NCBI GenBank assembly: GCA_963800215.1
Contig: CAWCZY010000018.1
Location: forward strand, 1-64,000
Length of the DNA: 64,000 nt
Origin: JAJPKK01 sp963800215
GTDB lineage: Bacteria > Pseudomonadota > Alphaproteobacteria > Rhizobiales > Xanthobacteraceae
Reading direction: 5' to 3'
Shown in pieces: positions 52,777 through 62,400 of this stretch. The translations under genes and the position numbers were made by a program. The notes beneath the pieces are model-generated. The model was not told the DNA's origin, ran no database searches, and worked only from the letters and a program-made list of their open reading frames with translations. Each line of letters starts with the position of its first letter. The first letter of the stretch is position 1.

Positions 52777-53778
52777 ATGCAGCCGAGAGGATTGGGGTCG
52801 ATCCGCCCGAATTACGTGTCGCGTGCGCTTGGCGCCGCGCTGATTTGCTGTGTTGTGCTCGGCGGGATCGTCCACGCCCAGGCGCCGCAGCAAGGCACCC
52901 CACAGCAAGGCACTTCGCAGCCGGGCACCCCCGCGCCGGCTGGTGCGGCGCCGGCTTCCACGGCACCCGCTGACGCCTCGCCTGTTGCCGTTGCCCCGGC
53001 GCCCGCCGTGGGCGCTGCCGCTCAGCCGCAAGAGCAGGGGGCGGTGCCGCCGGCCGCCATGGATGTCGCGCCCGGTTTGCTGCCGCGCGACCTCTCGCCG
53101 TGGGGCATGTTCATGTCGGCCGACATCGTCGTCAAGGCGGTGATGATCGGCCTCATCTTCGCCTCGGTGCTGACCTGGACCATCTGGCTCGCCAAGACGC
53201 TGGAACTCGTCGGCGCGCGCCGCAGGCTTGCCCGCGCCCAGGCCGTGCTGGTCGAGGCGCGCTCGCTCGCCGAAGCCGCCAAGCCCGCATGCGACGCCAG
53301 CCCCCAGGTCGCGCGCCTGATCACGGCGGTCGAAGGCGAACTGCGCCGTGCGCCCGATTTTCGCGACACCGACGGCATCAAGGAGCGCATCGCGGCGCGG
53401 TTCGAGCGCATCGAGGCCGCGGTCGGCCGCCAGATGCTGCGCGGCACCGGCATCCTCGCCACCATCGGCGCGACCGCGCCGTTTGTCGGCCTGTTCGGCA
53501 CGGTGTGGGGCATCATGAACAGCTTCATCGGGATTTCGAAGCTGCACACCACCAACCTCGCGGTGGTCGCACCGGGCATCGCCGAGGCGCTGCTCGCGAC
53601 CGCCTTCGGGCTCGCGGCGGCGATCCCTGCGGTGGTGATCTACAACATGTTCTCGCGCTCGATCGCGCAATACCGCGCGCTCTATGCCGACACCAGCGTC
53701 GAGATCATGACCATGGTCAGCCGCGACCTCGTCCAACGGCCGGAACGCTATCCGGCCGCCGTCCCGGCCGCGGAGTGA
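52777..53778 (+). CDS. exbB: TonB-system energising protein ExbB
   Basis: Inner-membrane proton-channel subunit of 333 residues. A signal-like helix, then a long Pro/Gln/Ala-rich periplasmic stretch (to about 90), then the MotA/TolQ/ExbB domain: MFMSADIVVKAVMIGLIFAS, LRGTGILATIGATAPFVGLF, GTVWGIMNSFIGI and GIAEALLATAFGLAAAIPAV. The extended N-terminus is typical of alphaproteobacterial ExbB. First gene of exbB-exbD-tonB, four bases before exbD. It powers the two TonB receptors upstream. Confidence 0.96.
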   Translation: MQPRGLGSIRPNYVSRALGAALICCVVLGGIVHAQAPQQGTPQQGTSQPGTPAPAGAAPASTAPADASPVAVAPAPAVGAAAQPQEQGAVPPAAMDVAPGLLPRDLSPWGMFMSADIVVKAVMIGLIFASVLTWTIWLAKTLELVGARRRLARAQAVLVEARSLAEAAKPACDASPQVARLITAVEGELRRAPDFRDTDGIKERIAARFERIEAAVGRQMLRGTGILATIGATAPFVGLFGTVWGIMNSFIGISKLHTTNLAVVAPGIAEALLATAFGLAAAIPAVVIYNMFSRSIAQYRALYADTSVEIMTMVSRDLVQRPERYPAAVPAAE

Positions 53779-53782
53779 TCCC

Positions 53783-54208
53783 GTGAGCATCCGTCTCGAC
53801 CACGGGGAGGATTCGCTCGGCGAAATCCACGATATCAACGTGACGCCGTTCATCGACGTCATCCTGGTGCTGCTGATCATCTTCATGATCGCCGCGCCGC
53901 TCGCCACCGTCGACGTCGCGGTCGACCTGCCGACCTCCAATGTCGAGCGCCAGCCGCGGCCGGACAAGCCGATCTTCCTCACCATCAAGTCCGACCTGTC
54001 GCTCGCCATCGGCGACTCGCCGGTCTCGCGCGACGCCTTGCAATCGACCCTCGACCAACTCAGCAACAGCGACCGCTCCATGCGCATCTTCCTGCGCGCC
54101 GACAAGAGCGTCCCCTATGGCGACCTCATGGACGCCATGAATGCGTTGCGCAGCGCCGGCTATCTCAAGGTCGCCCTGGTCGGGCTGGAGACGGACGTGC
54201 CGCGATGA
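53783..54208 (+). CDS. exbD: TonB-system energising protein ExbD
   Basis: 141 residues from a GTG start. One N-terminal membrane helix (FIDVILVLLIIFMIAAPLAT) with the proton-relay aspartate in VTPFIDV, then a periplasmic domain (DKPIFLTIKSDLSLAIGD, MRIFLRADKSVPYGDLMDAM). Its stop overlaps the tonB start by four bases. Confidence 0.96.
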   Translation: MSIRLDHGEDSLGEIHDINVTPFIDVILVLLIIFMIAAPLATVDVAVDLPTSNVERQPRPDKPIFLTIKSDLSLAIGDSPVSRDALQSTLDQLSNSDRSMRIFLRADKSVPYGDLMDAMNALRSAGYLKVALVGLETDVPR

Positions 54209-54918
54209 CCGCGATTGCTGCAAACCGCGGGGTCGACCGCGCCGAGACGGCACGGTGGGCGGCGTGCTTTGCGGCGGTGGTGGCCATTCACGGCTTGGCG
54301 GCGCTTTCGCTCTTTTCATCGCCGGAAGCGTCGAATTTCGATGCCGGCGCGCCGGTGGTGATGCTGGAGCTTCCCGAGGCGTCGGCATCGGCCATGACGC
54401 CGCCCAGCGATCTCACGCCCGGGCCGCCCGAGGCGGAAAGCGACCCGACGCCGCCGAAAGAGCAGGAGACCAAGCCGCCCGAGCAGGAAGCCGAAGTCGC
54501 ACTGCCTATCCCCGAGCCGCCCAAGCCGAAGCCGCCGACCGAGGAGCGGCCGCCGACTGCAATGCCCTCGGTGGCGATGCCCTCCGTCGCGGCACCGCCC
54601 ACGCCGGGCGCCGAAGTGGCATCCCAGGCCGTCGTCAAGCGATGGGAAAGCGCGCTGGTCGCCCATATCGAGCGGTTCAAGCGCTATCCGGCCGATGCGC
54701 GTGCCCATGACGAGCGCGGCACGGCGCGTGTCGCCTTCACCATCGACCGCGACGGCTGGGTGCGGGCGAGCCGCGTCGTGCAAAGCTCGGGGTCGCCGAC
54801 GCTGGATGCCGAGACCCTCGAGATGCTCCAACGCGCGCAGCCGATGCCGCGACCTCCGGCACAGCTTTCAAACAACGAATTGTCTTTCGTCGTGCCGGTG
54901 CGATTCAATATCAAGTGA
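54205..54918 (+). CDS. tonB: Energy transducer TonB
   Basis: 237 residues: one N-terminal membrane helix (about 17-37), a long Pro/Glu/Lys-rich periplasmic spacer (about 60-135) and a C-terminal TonB domain (ALVAHIERFKRYPADARA, GTARVAFTIDRDGWVRASRV, LDAETLEMLQRAQPMPRPPA) ending FVVPVRFNIK. Translationally coupled to exbD. It would reach across the periplasm to the TonB boxes of the local receptors. Confidence 0.96.
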   Translation: MTAIAANRGVDRAETARWAACFAAVVAIHGLAALSLFSSPEASNFDAGAPVVMLELPEASASAMTPPSDLTPGPPEAESDPTPPKEQETKPPEQEAEVALPIPEPPKPKPPTEERPPTAMPSVAMPSVAAPPTPGAEVASQAVVKRWESALVAHIERFKRYPADARAHDERGTARVAFTIDRDGWVRASRVVQSSGSPTLDAETLEMLQRAQPMPRPPAQLSNNELSFVVPVRFNIK

Positions 54919-54932
54919 GTGCCGGAAAGCGC

Positions 54933-54973
54933 GTCATTCCGGGACGCGAGCACCGCTCGCGGACCCGGAATCC
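54933..54973. repeat. Palindromic repeat (GTCATTCCGGG class)
   Basis: GTCATTCCGGG pairs with CCCGGAATCC around a GCGAGCACCGCTCGC hairpin, between the convergent tonB and SMP-30 genes. Confidence 0.72.
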
Positions 54974-54996
54974 AGGCGTCTTCGCGACCGGGAACC

Positions 54997-56016
54997 TCAC
55001 GCCTTCCTTGCGACCGGGACCGGAGTGCCGGCGACCCTGATGTTCACCGAGCCCAGCGACACCCGGGTGGTGAAGAAGAGGGTTTTCCAGTCGTCGCCGC
55101 CGAAGCCGATATTGGTGGTCGCGGGCTGTCCGTGGACGATGCGCCCGAGCTTCTTGCCCTTGGGATCGAGGATGTAGAGGCCGCCGGCGCCGCCGCAATA
55201 GACGTTCCCTGCCGAGTCCACCTTCATGCCGTCGGGGACGCCCGACTCCGCGCCGCCGAGCTCGGCGAACACGCGGTCGGTCTGCCGCGCCAGCGTACCG
55301 TTGGGCGCAATATCGAACGCCCGGATGTGGCGGCGGCGGGAATCGTTGACATAGAGCACGCTTTCGTCGGGCGAGAAGGCGAGCCCGTTGGGCAGCAGGA
55401 AATCGTCGGCCAGCAGGGTCATGGTGCCGAGATCGGGGGTGATGCGGTAGACGCCCGCGAAGGACAGGTCCCACTGCTGCTGCGCGTCGGGACTGGTCCA
55501 GGGGTCGGTGAAATAGATGCAGCCGTCCGACTTCACCACCACGTCGTTGGGCCGGTTGAGGCGACGGCCCTGGAAGCTGTTGGCGATCACGGTAAGGCTG
55601 CCGTCGAGTTCCTGCCTTGTGACGCGCCGGGTCTCGTGCTCGCAGGCCAGAAGCCGGCCCTGGAGGTCGCGGGTGAGCCCATTGGCCTGGTTGGTCTTGT
55701 CCTTGAACACGCCCACGCCCTGGCCGGGCGTGTATTTCATCCGTTTGCTGGCGTTGATGTCGCTGAACAGGAGATAGCCGCCTTCCTTCCACCATACCGG
55801 CCCCTCCACGGGCCCGAGCGCGCCGCCGAGGCCGTTGGCCAATTCCCTGATCGGCTCGGTGGCGGCGATGATCTTGTCGAGTTCCGGCGCCAACTGATCG
55901 ATGCGGGCCGCTCCTTGCGCGAAGACGCCGGGAATGCCGCCGCCGAGCGCCAGCCCGCCCGCCGCGGCAGAGGTCGCCAGCACGCGCCGGCGCGAAATGC
56001 CTCGTTTCGACACCAT
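54997..56016 (-). CDS. SMP-30/gluconolactonase family protein, exported
   Basis: Six-bladed propeller lactonase of 339 residues. A Tat-like signal (MVSKRGISRRRVLATSAAAG) is followed by the metal-site residues in GPVEGPVWW (Glu), NRPNDVVV (Asn) and PNGLAFSPDE (Asp), spaced as in SMP-30. It also has IYFTDPWTSP and GVPDGMKVDSAGNVY. GGGAGG lies before the ATG at 56014-56016. Likely hydrolyses a sugar lactone in the periplasm; substrate unknown. Confidence 0.92.
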   Translation of the reverse strand: MVSKRGISRRRVLATSAAAGGLALGGGIPGVFAQGAARIDQLAPELDKIIAATEPIRELANGLGGALGPVEGPVWWKEGGYLLFSDINASKRMKYTPGQGVGVFKDKTNQANGLTRDLQGRLLACEHETRRVTRQELDGSLTVIANSFQGRRLNRPNDVVVKSDGCIYFTDPWTSPDAQQQWDLSFAGVYRITPDLGTMTLLADDFLLPNGLAFSPDESVLYVNDSRRRHIRAFDIAPNGTLARQTDRVFAELGGAESGVPDGMKVDSAGNVYCGGAGGLYILDPKGKKLGRIVHGQPATTNIGFGGDDWKTLFFTTRVSLGSVNIRVAGTPVPVARKA

Positions 56017-56177
56017 GATGTTTCCTCCCTCGTTTTTGTTGCCGTTCTCACTACAATGCATCGGTGCCGCGACGCTAAAAATACGCCATGGTCCGCGCGC
56101 CTTGCTGTCCCGTCCCCCGTAGACGGCCTCGACGGGGAGGGAGAAGTTACCAGAAGTCGCGCCAGCTGACGAACGCC

Positions 56178-56673
56178 ATGGATGCTGCGGATATTCAGGT
56201 ACGCCGATTGACCGCGGACGGCGCCGAACCGTTTCGCGACATCCGGCTGGAGGCACTGCGATGCAATCCGGAGGCATTCGGCAGCACCTTTGCGGCCGAA
56301 TGCCCGAGGCCCCCGAGCTGGTTCGCGGACCGGCTGACAAACTCTTTCGCGTTCGGCGCATTCCGCGCCGGAGAACTCATCGGCATCGCCGCACTCGTCG
56401 TCCAGCAGGGCGACAAGAGGGCGCATAAGGGCACGCTTGTCGGGATGTATGTCCGACCCGAAGCGAGAAGGGCCGGCGTCGGGCGGCGGCTGGTCGAAGC
56501 GATCATCGAAATTGCGCGTCGAACTGATCCAGTTGAGCGTGGTCAGGGAAAACGAGCCGGCGCGGCGGCTCTATGGCGGTCTCGGATTCGTCGAATACGG
56601 ATTCGAAATACATGCACTCAAGCAGGGCGGCCGCTATTACGATGAGATCCTGATGGCAATGGACCTCACGTGA
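56178..56673 (+). CDS. GNAT family N-acetyltransferase (frameshifted)
   Basis: About 165 residues when joined. The first part has IQVRRLTADGAEPFRDIRLE, FGAFRAGELIGIAALVVQQG and the acetyl-CoA loop YVRPEARRAGVGRRLVEAII. After a frame change near 56515 it continues IQLSVVRENEPARRLYGGLG and FVEYGFEIHALKQGGRYYDE. A single indel accounts for the break. Followed by two overlapping small genes (GTGA, then ATGA). Confidence 0.78.
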
Positions 56674-56825
56674 AATCAGGATTGTCGACCGCAGGCCTGG
56701 ACCAGCCGAAATTGCGCCGCACGGCGCTGTTCGTCGTCGATATCGGTTTTGCCGTCATCGCTCTCGCCACCGCCGCCGGCGGCGGCGTCATTGCGGACAG
56801 CGACGAAAAAGGCTCCCCCCGATGA
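56670..56825 (+). CDS. Small hypothetical protein, 51 aa, coupled between GNAT and YoaK genes
   Basis: From a GTG that overlaps the GNAT stop (GTGA) to a TGA that overlaps the next ATG (ATGA). The product has a basic N-terminus and one hydrophobic stretch (TALFVVDIGFAVIALATAAG), so it may be a single-pass membrane peptide. No family recognised. The double overlap is the main support; it could also be a chance frame. Confidence 0.42.
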   Translation: MKSGLSTAGLDQPKLRRTALFVVDIGFAVIALATAAGGGVIADSDEKGSPR

Positions 56826-57565
56826 AATGGTCCGCCGGCGTGGCCCAGATCGATCCGCCGCGATGGGTCGCGGTCCTGCTCGCGGTGGTGGCCGGCTTCA
56901 TCGATGCCTGCACCTTCGTCGGCCTGTTCGGGCTGTTCGTGGCCCAGTTGACCGGCAGCTATGTGACGGCCGGCACCTCGCTGTTCTCGCCCGGCTGGCC
57001 CGAGGCGACGGTGTTGCTCGCGGTCCCCGTGTTCTTCTCCGCCGGTGTCGCGGCGACCCTCGTCGCGACGATCGCGGCGGCGAACGGCCTGCCGGCGCTC
57101 GCCTGCGCGCTGCTGCTCGAAACCGCGCTGCTCGCGGGATTCGCCGCGATGATGGTGCTGGGTACGCCGTTTCCCCACCCGCCGGGGCCGGTGGCGTTCG
57201 CGGCCGCGCTGTTCGCCCTCGCCGCCATGGGCGTGCAGAGCGCGATTGTGCGCCTGCTGATGCGCGGGGTGCCCTCCACCAACGTCATGACCACCAACAC
57301 CACCCAGATCGCCATCGATGCGGCGCAAGCCGGATTGACCTGGGGGCTGCGCCGTGGCGGCGACCCCGAAATGGCGCGCCAACATGAGGTCGCGCGCCGC
57401 CGGCTCGCCGCCAGCGTGCCGCTGCCGGTGGCCTTCTTCGCCGGCACCGTGATCGGCGCACTCGCCTACGCCGCCGCCGGCCCTTGGGTGCTGGCGCTGC
57501 CGACCGCGGCGGCCGGCTCATTGACGCTGTGGGCGGCGTGGGGGCGGGGTAGGGGCGGGCCCTAG
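56822..57565 (+). CDS. YoaK family (DUF1275) membrane protein
   Basis: 247 residues with six to seven membrane helices. Family features: VVAGFIDACTFVGLFGLFVA, QLTGSYVTAGTSLF, AMGVQSAIVRLLMRGVPSTN and VMTTNTTQIAIDA. Function unknown in the family, sometimes proposed as a transporter. Starts inside the stop of the small upstream frame. Confidence 0.9.
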   Translation: MKWSAGVAQIDPPRWVAVLLAVVAGFIDACTFVGLFGLFVAQLTGSYVTAGTSLFSPGWPEATVLLAVPVFFSAGVAATLVATIAAANGLPALACALLLETALLAGFAAMMVLGTPFPHPPGPVAFAAALFALAAMGVQSAIVRLLMRGVPSTNVMTTNTTQIAIDAAQAGLTWGLRRGGDPEMARQHEVARRRLAASVPLPVAFFAGTVIGALAYAAAGPWVLALPTAAAGSLTLWAAWGRGRGGP

Positions 57566-57581
57566 AGATCCCCACGCATCC

Positions 57582-57627
57582 TTGACAGGCTCATCACCCT
57601 CGATTATGAGAGCGAACGTTCATTCTC
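57582..57627 (+). promoter_or_regulatory. Promoter and TetR-type operator of the RND efflux operon
   Basis: TTGACA (57582-57587), 17 bp, TATGAG (57605-57610), then a 20-bp dyad at 57608-57627 (GAGAGCGAACGTTCATTCTC) centred on GAACGTTC, with eight of ten arm positions matched. The dyad covers the expected transcription start, so the TetR protein encoded just downstream should repress here. Confidence 0.68.
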
Positions 57628-57663
57628 GTTTACCGCAACGCACCAAGGGGAGGGGGGTCTCCG

Positions 57664-58317
57664 ATGCGCCGCGCCAACGTGCAGCTTCGCTACGATCGCC
57701 GGGACGAAATCCTGGCCGCCGCCCAGCGCTGTTTCGCGCGCTCGGGCTTTCACGGCGCCTCGATGCAGGACATCTGCGCCGAAGCGGGCATGAGCCCGGG
57801 CAATCTCTACCGCTACTTTCCCTCCAAGGAAGCGCTGGTCGCCGGCATAGCCGAGCGCGACCGCGCCGAAGTGGCGCAGCAATTCGCCAGCGCCGATTTC
57901 TCGCACGGGTTCTTCGCCCTGCTCGAAGGCATGGCGCATCATCACTTCGCCGAGAAGTCGAACGAGCAGGTGCTGCTGTGCACGGAGGTGATGGCCGAGG
58001 CACGCCGCAACCCCGACATCGCCCGCATTTCCGCCGCCTTCGACGCCGATGGGAAGAAATGGCTCCGCGACCTGCTGGGCACGGCGGTGGAGCGCGGCGA
58101 GATTCCAGCCGACATCGACCTCGATGGTGCGGTCACCATGCTGATGATCATCGCCGACGGCGTGTGGTGGCGCCGCGCGCTCGATCCCGCTTTCGATCCG
58201 GCATCGGTGGTTCCGGTCTTCATGGACATCACCCGCCACATGCTGCGCGCCCGCCCGGTACGCGTGCGCGACATCGCCCAAGACGACGAGCGCGAGAACG
58301 AGGAGACGCCGCGATGA
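57664..58317 (+). CDS. TetR-family transcriptional repressor
   Basis: 217 residues. N-terminal HTH (RRDEILAAAQRCFARSGFHG, MQDICAEAGMSPGNLYRYFP) and a helical effector domain with FSHGFFALLEGMAHHHFAEK. First gene of a three-gene operon; its stop overlaps the adaptor gene by ATGA. Likely senses a compound exported by the pump and releases the operator at 57608-57627. Confidence 0.94.
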   Translation: MRRANVQLRYDRRDEILAAAQRCFARSGFHGASMQDICAEAGMSPGNLYRYFPSKEALVAGIAERDRAEVAQQFASADFSHGFFALLEGMAHHHFAEKSNEQVLLCTEVMAEARRNPDIARISAAFDADGKKWLRDLLGTAVERGEIPADIDLDGAVTMLMIIADGVWWRRALDPAFDPASVVPVFMDITRHMLRARPVRVRDIAQDDERENEETPR

Positions 58318-59408
58318 AAGCGAGCCGCATCACCGCCCTGGGTCTCGTCGCCGCCGCCGGCCTGTGGATCGCATCGGGGCACCTGCTGCCCCGCGAGAGC
58401 GCCGAAAGCCATGCCGCGATTCGGACCCCCGAGGCTTCCAAGAAGCTGTTCCGCGTCGCCGTCATCGAGACCGGCGCGGTTCCGCACAGCCGCAAGCTCA
58501 CCATCTCCGGCCGCACCGAAGCCGACCGGCACGCGACCGTCTTCGCGCGGACCGGCGGCGTCGTGACCGAGCTCAAGGTCAAGCGCGGCATGGCGGTGAA
58601 GGAAGGCGATGTCATCGCAGTGCTCTCCGACGATGCGCGGGCCGCCCAGGTGGCGCAGGGGGAATCGCTGGTGACCGAGCGCCGGACCGAGCTTGAGGCA
58701 AAACGCAAGCTGATCGCCACCGGCGCCCTCCCGAAGCTCGACCTCGTCAATCTCGAAGCCGCGCTCAAGGCCGCGGAAGCTTCGCTCGGGGTGGCGGAGG
58801 CCGAACGCGACCGCGGCGTCGTGCTCGCGCCCTGGTCGGGGGTCGTCCAGGAAGTCTTGGTCGAGGTCGGCGAGGCCGCGTTCTCGTTCCAAGGCCGCGA
58901 GATCGCGAAGATCGTCGCGCTCGATCCCATGCTCGCCGTGGTCGAGGTCGCCGAGCGGAAGCTCGCCGGTATCAAGGTCGGCGACCCCGCCAAGGTCCGG
59001 CTCGTCACCGGCGAGACCGCCGCCGGCCGTATCCGGTTCGTCGCCAAGACCGCGAGCCAGTCGACCCGCACCTACCGGGTCGAGATCGAGCTGCCCAATA
59101 AGGACGGCGCCATCCCGGACGGCATCACCGCGGAGGTCTCGGTCCAACTCGCCCAAGTGGCGGCGACGCGGGTGCCGCGTTCGGCCCTGACCATCTCGTC
59201 CAACGGCGACATCGGCGTGCGCAGCGTCGAGGCGGGCGGCAGGGTCGGCTTCATTCCCGTCAGCGTCGTCGAGGACGAGCAGTCCCAGATGTGGGTCGCC
59301 GGCATTCCCGACCGCGCCCGGGTGATCGTGCGCGGCCAGGACTTCGTGCGCGAAGGCCAGGAAGTCGAGGCGATCGAAGCGGAAGAACTGACGGCGACGA
59401 TGAAATAG
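58314..59408 (+). CDS. RND efflux periplasmic adaptor subunit (HlyD/MFP)
   Basis: 364 residues anchored by an N-terminal helix (ITALGLVAAAGLWIASGHLL). Barrel-sandwich half-motifs FARTGGVVTELKVKRGMAVK and VVLAPWSGVVQEVLVEVGEA flank a short coiled coil (about 120-165), followed by a beta-barrel domain (VEVAERKLAGIKVGDPAKVR). It would bridge the RND pump to an outer-membrane channel; no outer-membrane gene is present here. Translationally coupled to TetR. Confidence 0.94.
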   Translation: MKASRITALGLVAAAGLWIASGHLLPRESAESHAAIRTPEASKKLFRVAVIETGAVPHSRKLTISGRTEADRHATVFARTGGVVTELKVKRGMAVKEGDVIAVLSDDARAAQVAQGESLVTERRTELEAKRKLIATGALPKLDLVNLEAALKAAEASLGVAEAERDRGVVLAPWSGVVQEVLVEVGEAAFSFQGREIAKIVALDPMLAVVEVAERKLAGIKVGDPAKVRLVTGETAAGRIRFVAKTASQSTRTYRVEIELPNKDGAIPDGITAEVSVQLAQVAATRVPRSALTISSNGDIGVRSVEAGGRVGFIPVSVVEDEQSQMWVAGIPDRARVIVRGQDFVREGQEVEAIEAEELTATMK

Positions 59409-59445
59409 CGCGCGCCGGGGGTTGCGCGAAAACGGGGGTGGTAAC

Positions 59446-62400
59446 TTGGCAGGGCTCATCGACTACGCCATCGATCACGCGCGGCTCACCGTCGCGACGC
59501 TGGCCTTTCTGCTGATCGCGGGGCTCTTCGCCTATGTGACGATCCCCAAGGAGGCGGAGCCGGACGTCAAAATCCCTATCATCTATGTCCAGCTCGCCCA
59601 GCGCGGCATCAGCCCCGAGGATTCCGAGCGGCTGCTGCTGCGCCCCGTCGAGACGCAGCTCAAATCGGTCGGCAACGTCAAGGAAATGCGCTCGACCGCC
59701 TTCGAAGGCGGCGGCTTCGTGCTGCTCGAGTTCGAGGCCGGCTTCGATTCCAAATCGGCGCTCGCCGACGTGCGCGCCAAGGTCGACCAGGCCAAGCACG
59801 ACTTGCCGCGCGACGTCGACGAGCCCCAGGTTACGGAGGTCAACCTCTCGGCCTATCCGGTGCTGGTGGTGGGGCTTGCCGGCGACGTGCCCGAGCGGAC
59901 GCTGCTGCGCATCGCGCGCGCCGCCAAGAACGCCATCGAGCAGGCCCCGGGCGTGCTGTCGGCGGAACTGCGCGGCGCCCGCGACGAGGCCGTCGAGATC
60001 ATCATCGAGCCGACGCTGATGAACAGCTACGGCATCTCCCTCGACCAGCTCGGTCAGCTCACCCAGAGCTTCAACACCCTGATCGCCGCCGGCGCGCTCG
60101 AAGGCCAGTCCGGCCGCTTCGCCGTCAAGGTGCCCTCGCTGTTCGAAAAGCCGCAGGACATCCTCAAGGTCCCCGTGATCGCCTCGTCGGGGGCCTCGGT
60201 GACGCTGTCCGACGTGGCGCAGATCAGGCCGACCTTCAAGGACGCCACCTCGGTGACGCGGGTCAACGGCCGGCCGGCCATGACCATCGAGGTGTCCAAG
60301 CGCACCGGCGCCAATCTGATCGAGGTGGTCGACGCCACCAAGGCGATCGTGGCGGAGCTGCAGAAGACCTGGCCGGATTCCGTCAACGTCACCTTCACCC
60401 AGGACAAGTCCAAGATCATCCGCCAGATGCTCGCGGACCTGCAGAATTCGGTGTTCACCGGCGTGCTGCTGGTGTCGATCGTGATCCTGTTCGCGCTCGG
60501 CTTCCGCGCCTCGCTGTTCATCGGCATCGCCATCCCGGCGTCGTTCCTGGCCGGCGTGCTCGGGCTGCAGCTCGCGGGCCTCACGGTGAACATCGTCGTG
60601 CTGTTCTCGCTGATCCTCGCCGTCGGCATGCTGGTCGACGATGCCATCATCGTGTCGGAATTCGCCGAGCGCCGGATGTCCGAGGGCATGGCGCCGCGGG
60701 AGGCCTATTCGCTCGCGGCGAAGCGCATGTCGGGGCCGGTGATCGCGGCGACCGCGACCCGGATCGCGGCGTTCTCGCCGCTGCTGTTCTGGCCGGGTAT
60801 GGTCGGACAGTTCATGAAATACATGCCGATCACGCTGATCGCGACGCTGTCGGCCTCGCTCGCGGTGGCGCTGTTCTTCACCCCGACGCTGGGTGCACTG
60901 CTCGGCAGCGCCGCGGCGGTACCCCATGTCGAACGCACCAGCGACCGCGGACCCTACATGCGCACGGTGCGGCTGGCGCTGCGCCACCCCGGCCTGACGC
61001 TCGGCTTCGCCGTGCTGCTGCTGTTCGCGGTGCAGACCGCCTACGGCAAGTTCGGCCATGGCGTCGAATTCTTTCCGAGCGTCGAGCCCGATTACGGGCA
61101 GGTGATCGTCCATGGGCGCGGCAATCTCTCCCTCGACGAGAAGGACCGCGCGGTCGCCGAGGTGGAGAAGCGCGTGCTTGCGTTCGACGGCCTCAAGACG
61201 GTGTATTCGCGCATCGGCGAGCAGCCGCGCGGCATGGGCGAGCTGAGCGAAGACACCATCGGCGTCATCCAGTTCGAGTTCGCCGACTGGCGGGCGCGGC
61301 CGCCCGCCCACGCCATCATGGACGCGATCCGCGACAACACCGCCGACATTCCCGGCGTCCTGGTCGAGGTGACGGCGCCGCGCGCGGGCCCGGCGACCGG
61401 CAAGCCGATCCAGGTGCAGCTCTCCGCGCCAGATCCCGCGGCGCTGACGCCGGCGGCCAAGACCGTGGCCGCCGTGCTGGCGCGGCGCGGCGACATTCTC
61501 GACCTCGATGACGGCCAGCCGCTGCCGGGCATCGACTGGAAAATGCAGGTGGATAACGGCGAGGCCGCCAAATACGGCGCAGGCGTCAACACCGTGGGCA
61601 GCGCCGTCCAGCTCGTGACCAACGGGCTCAAGGCGACCGAATACCGCCCGGTCGACAGCGACAAGGCGGTGGATATCCTGGTGCGGTTTCCGCCGGAACG
61701 GCGCAGCCTCGACCAGATCGACGATCTGCGCGTGCAGACCCAGTCCGGCCATGTCCCGATCGGTAATTTCGTGACGCGGTCCCCGGTGCAGCGCGTCGGC
61801 TACATCAACCGCGTCAACGCCAATCGCGTCATGACGGTGTCGGCCAATGTCGCCGAAGGCGTGCAGACCGCGACGGTGCAGGAGGAGATCGCGCGCGAGC
61901 TCGCCCAGACAGATCTCGGGCCCGGCGTCGGCTTCAAGCTCAAGGGCGAGGACGAAGAGCGCGCCAAAGCCGGCGCCTTCCTCATGAAGGCGTTCGGCAC
62001 CGCGATCTTCCTGATCTTTGCGATCCTGCTGGCGCAGTTCAACCGGCTCACCTCGGTCGCCCTGGTGCTGAGCGCGGTGGTGATGTCGACGTTCGGCGTC
62101 CTGCTCGGCCTCATGTTCATGGGGCAGTCGTTCGGCGTGGTGATGACCGGCATCGGCGTGATCGCCAATGCCGGCGTGATCGTGAACAACAACATCGTGC
62201 TGATCGACACCTACGACCGCCTGCGGCAAGAGGGCGTCGCCGCCTATGACGCGATCCTGGAGACCTGCCGCGAGCGGGCGAGGCCGGTCGTGCTCACCGC
62301 GGTGACCGCTATCCTCGGCGTGCTGCCGATCGCGTTCGGCGTCAATGTGGAGTTGCTCTCGCGCGAAGTCACGGTCGGTGCGCCGGCGACGCAGTGGTGG

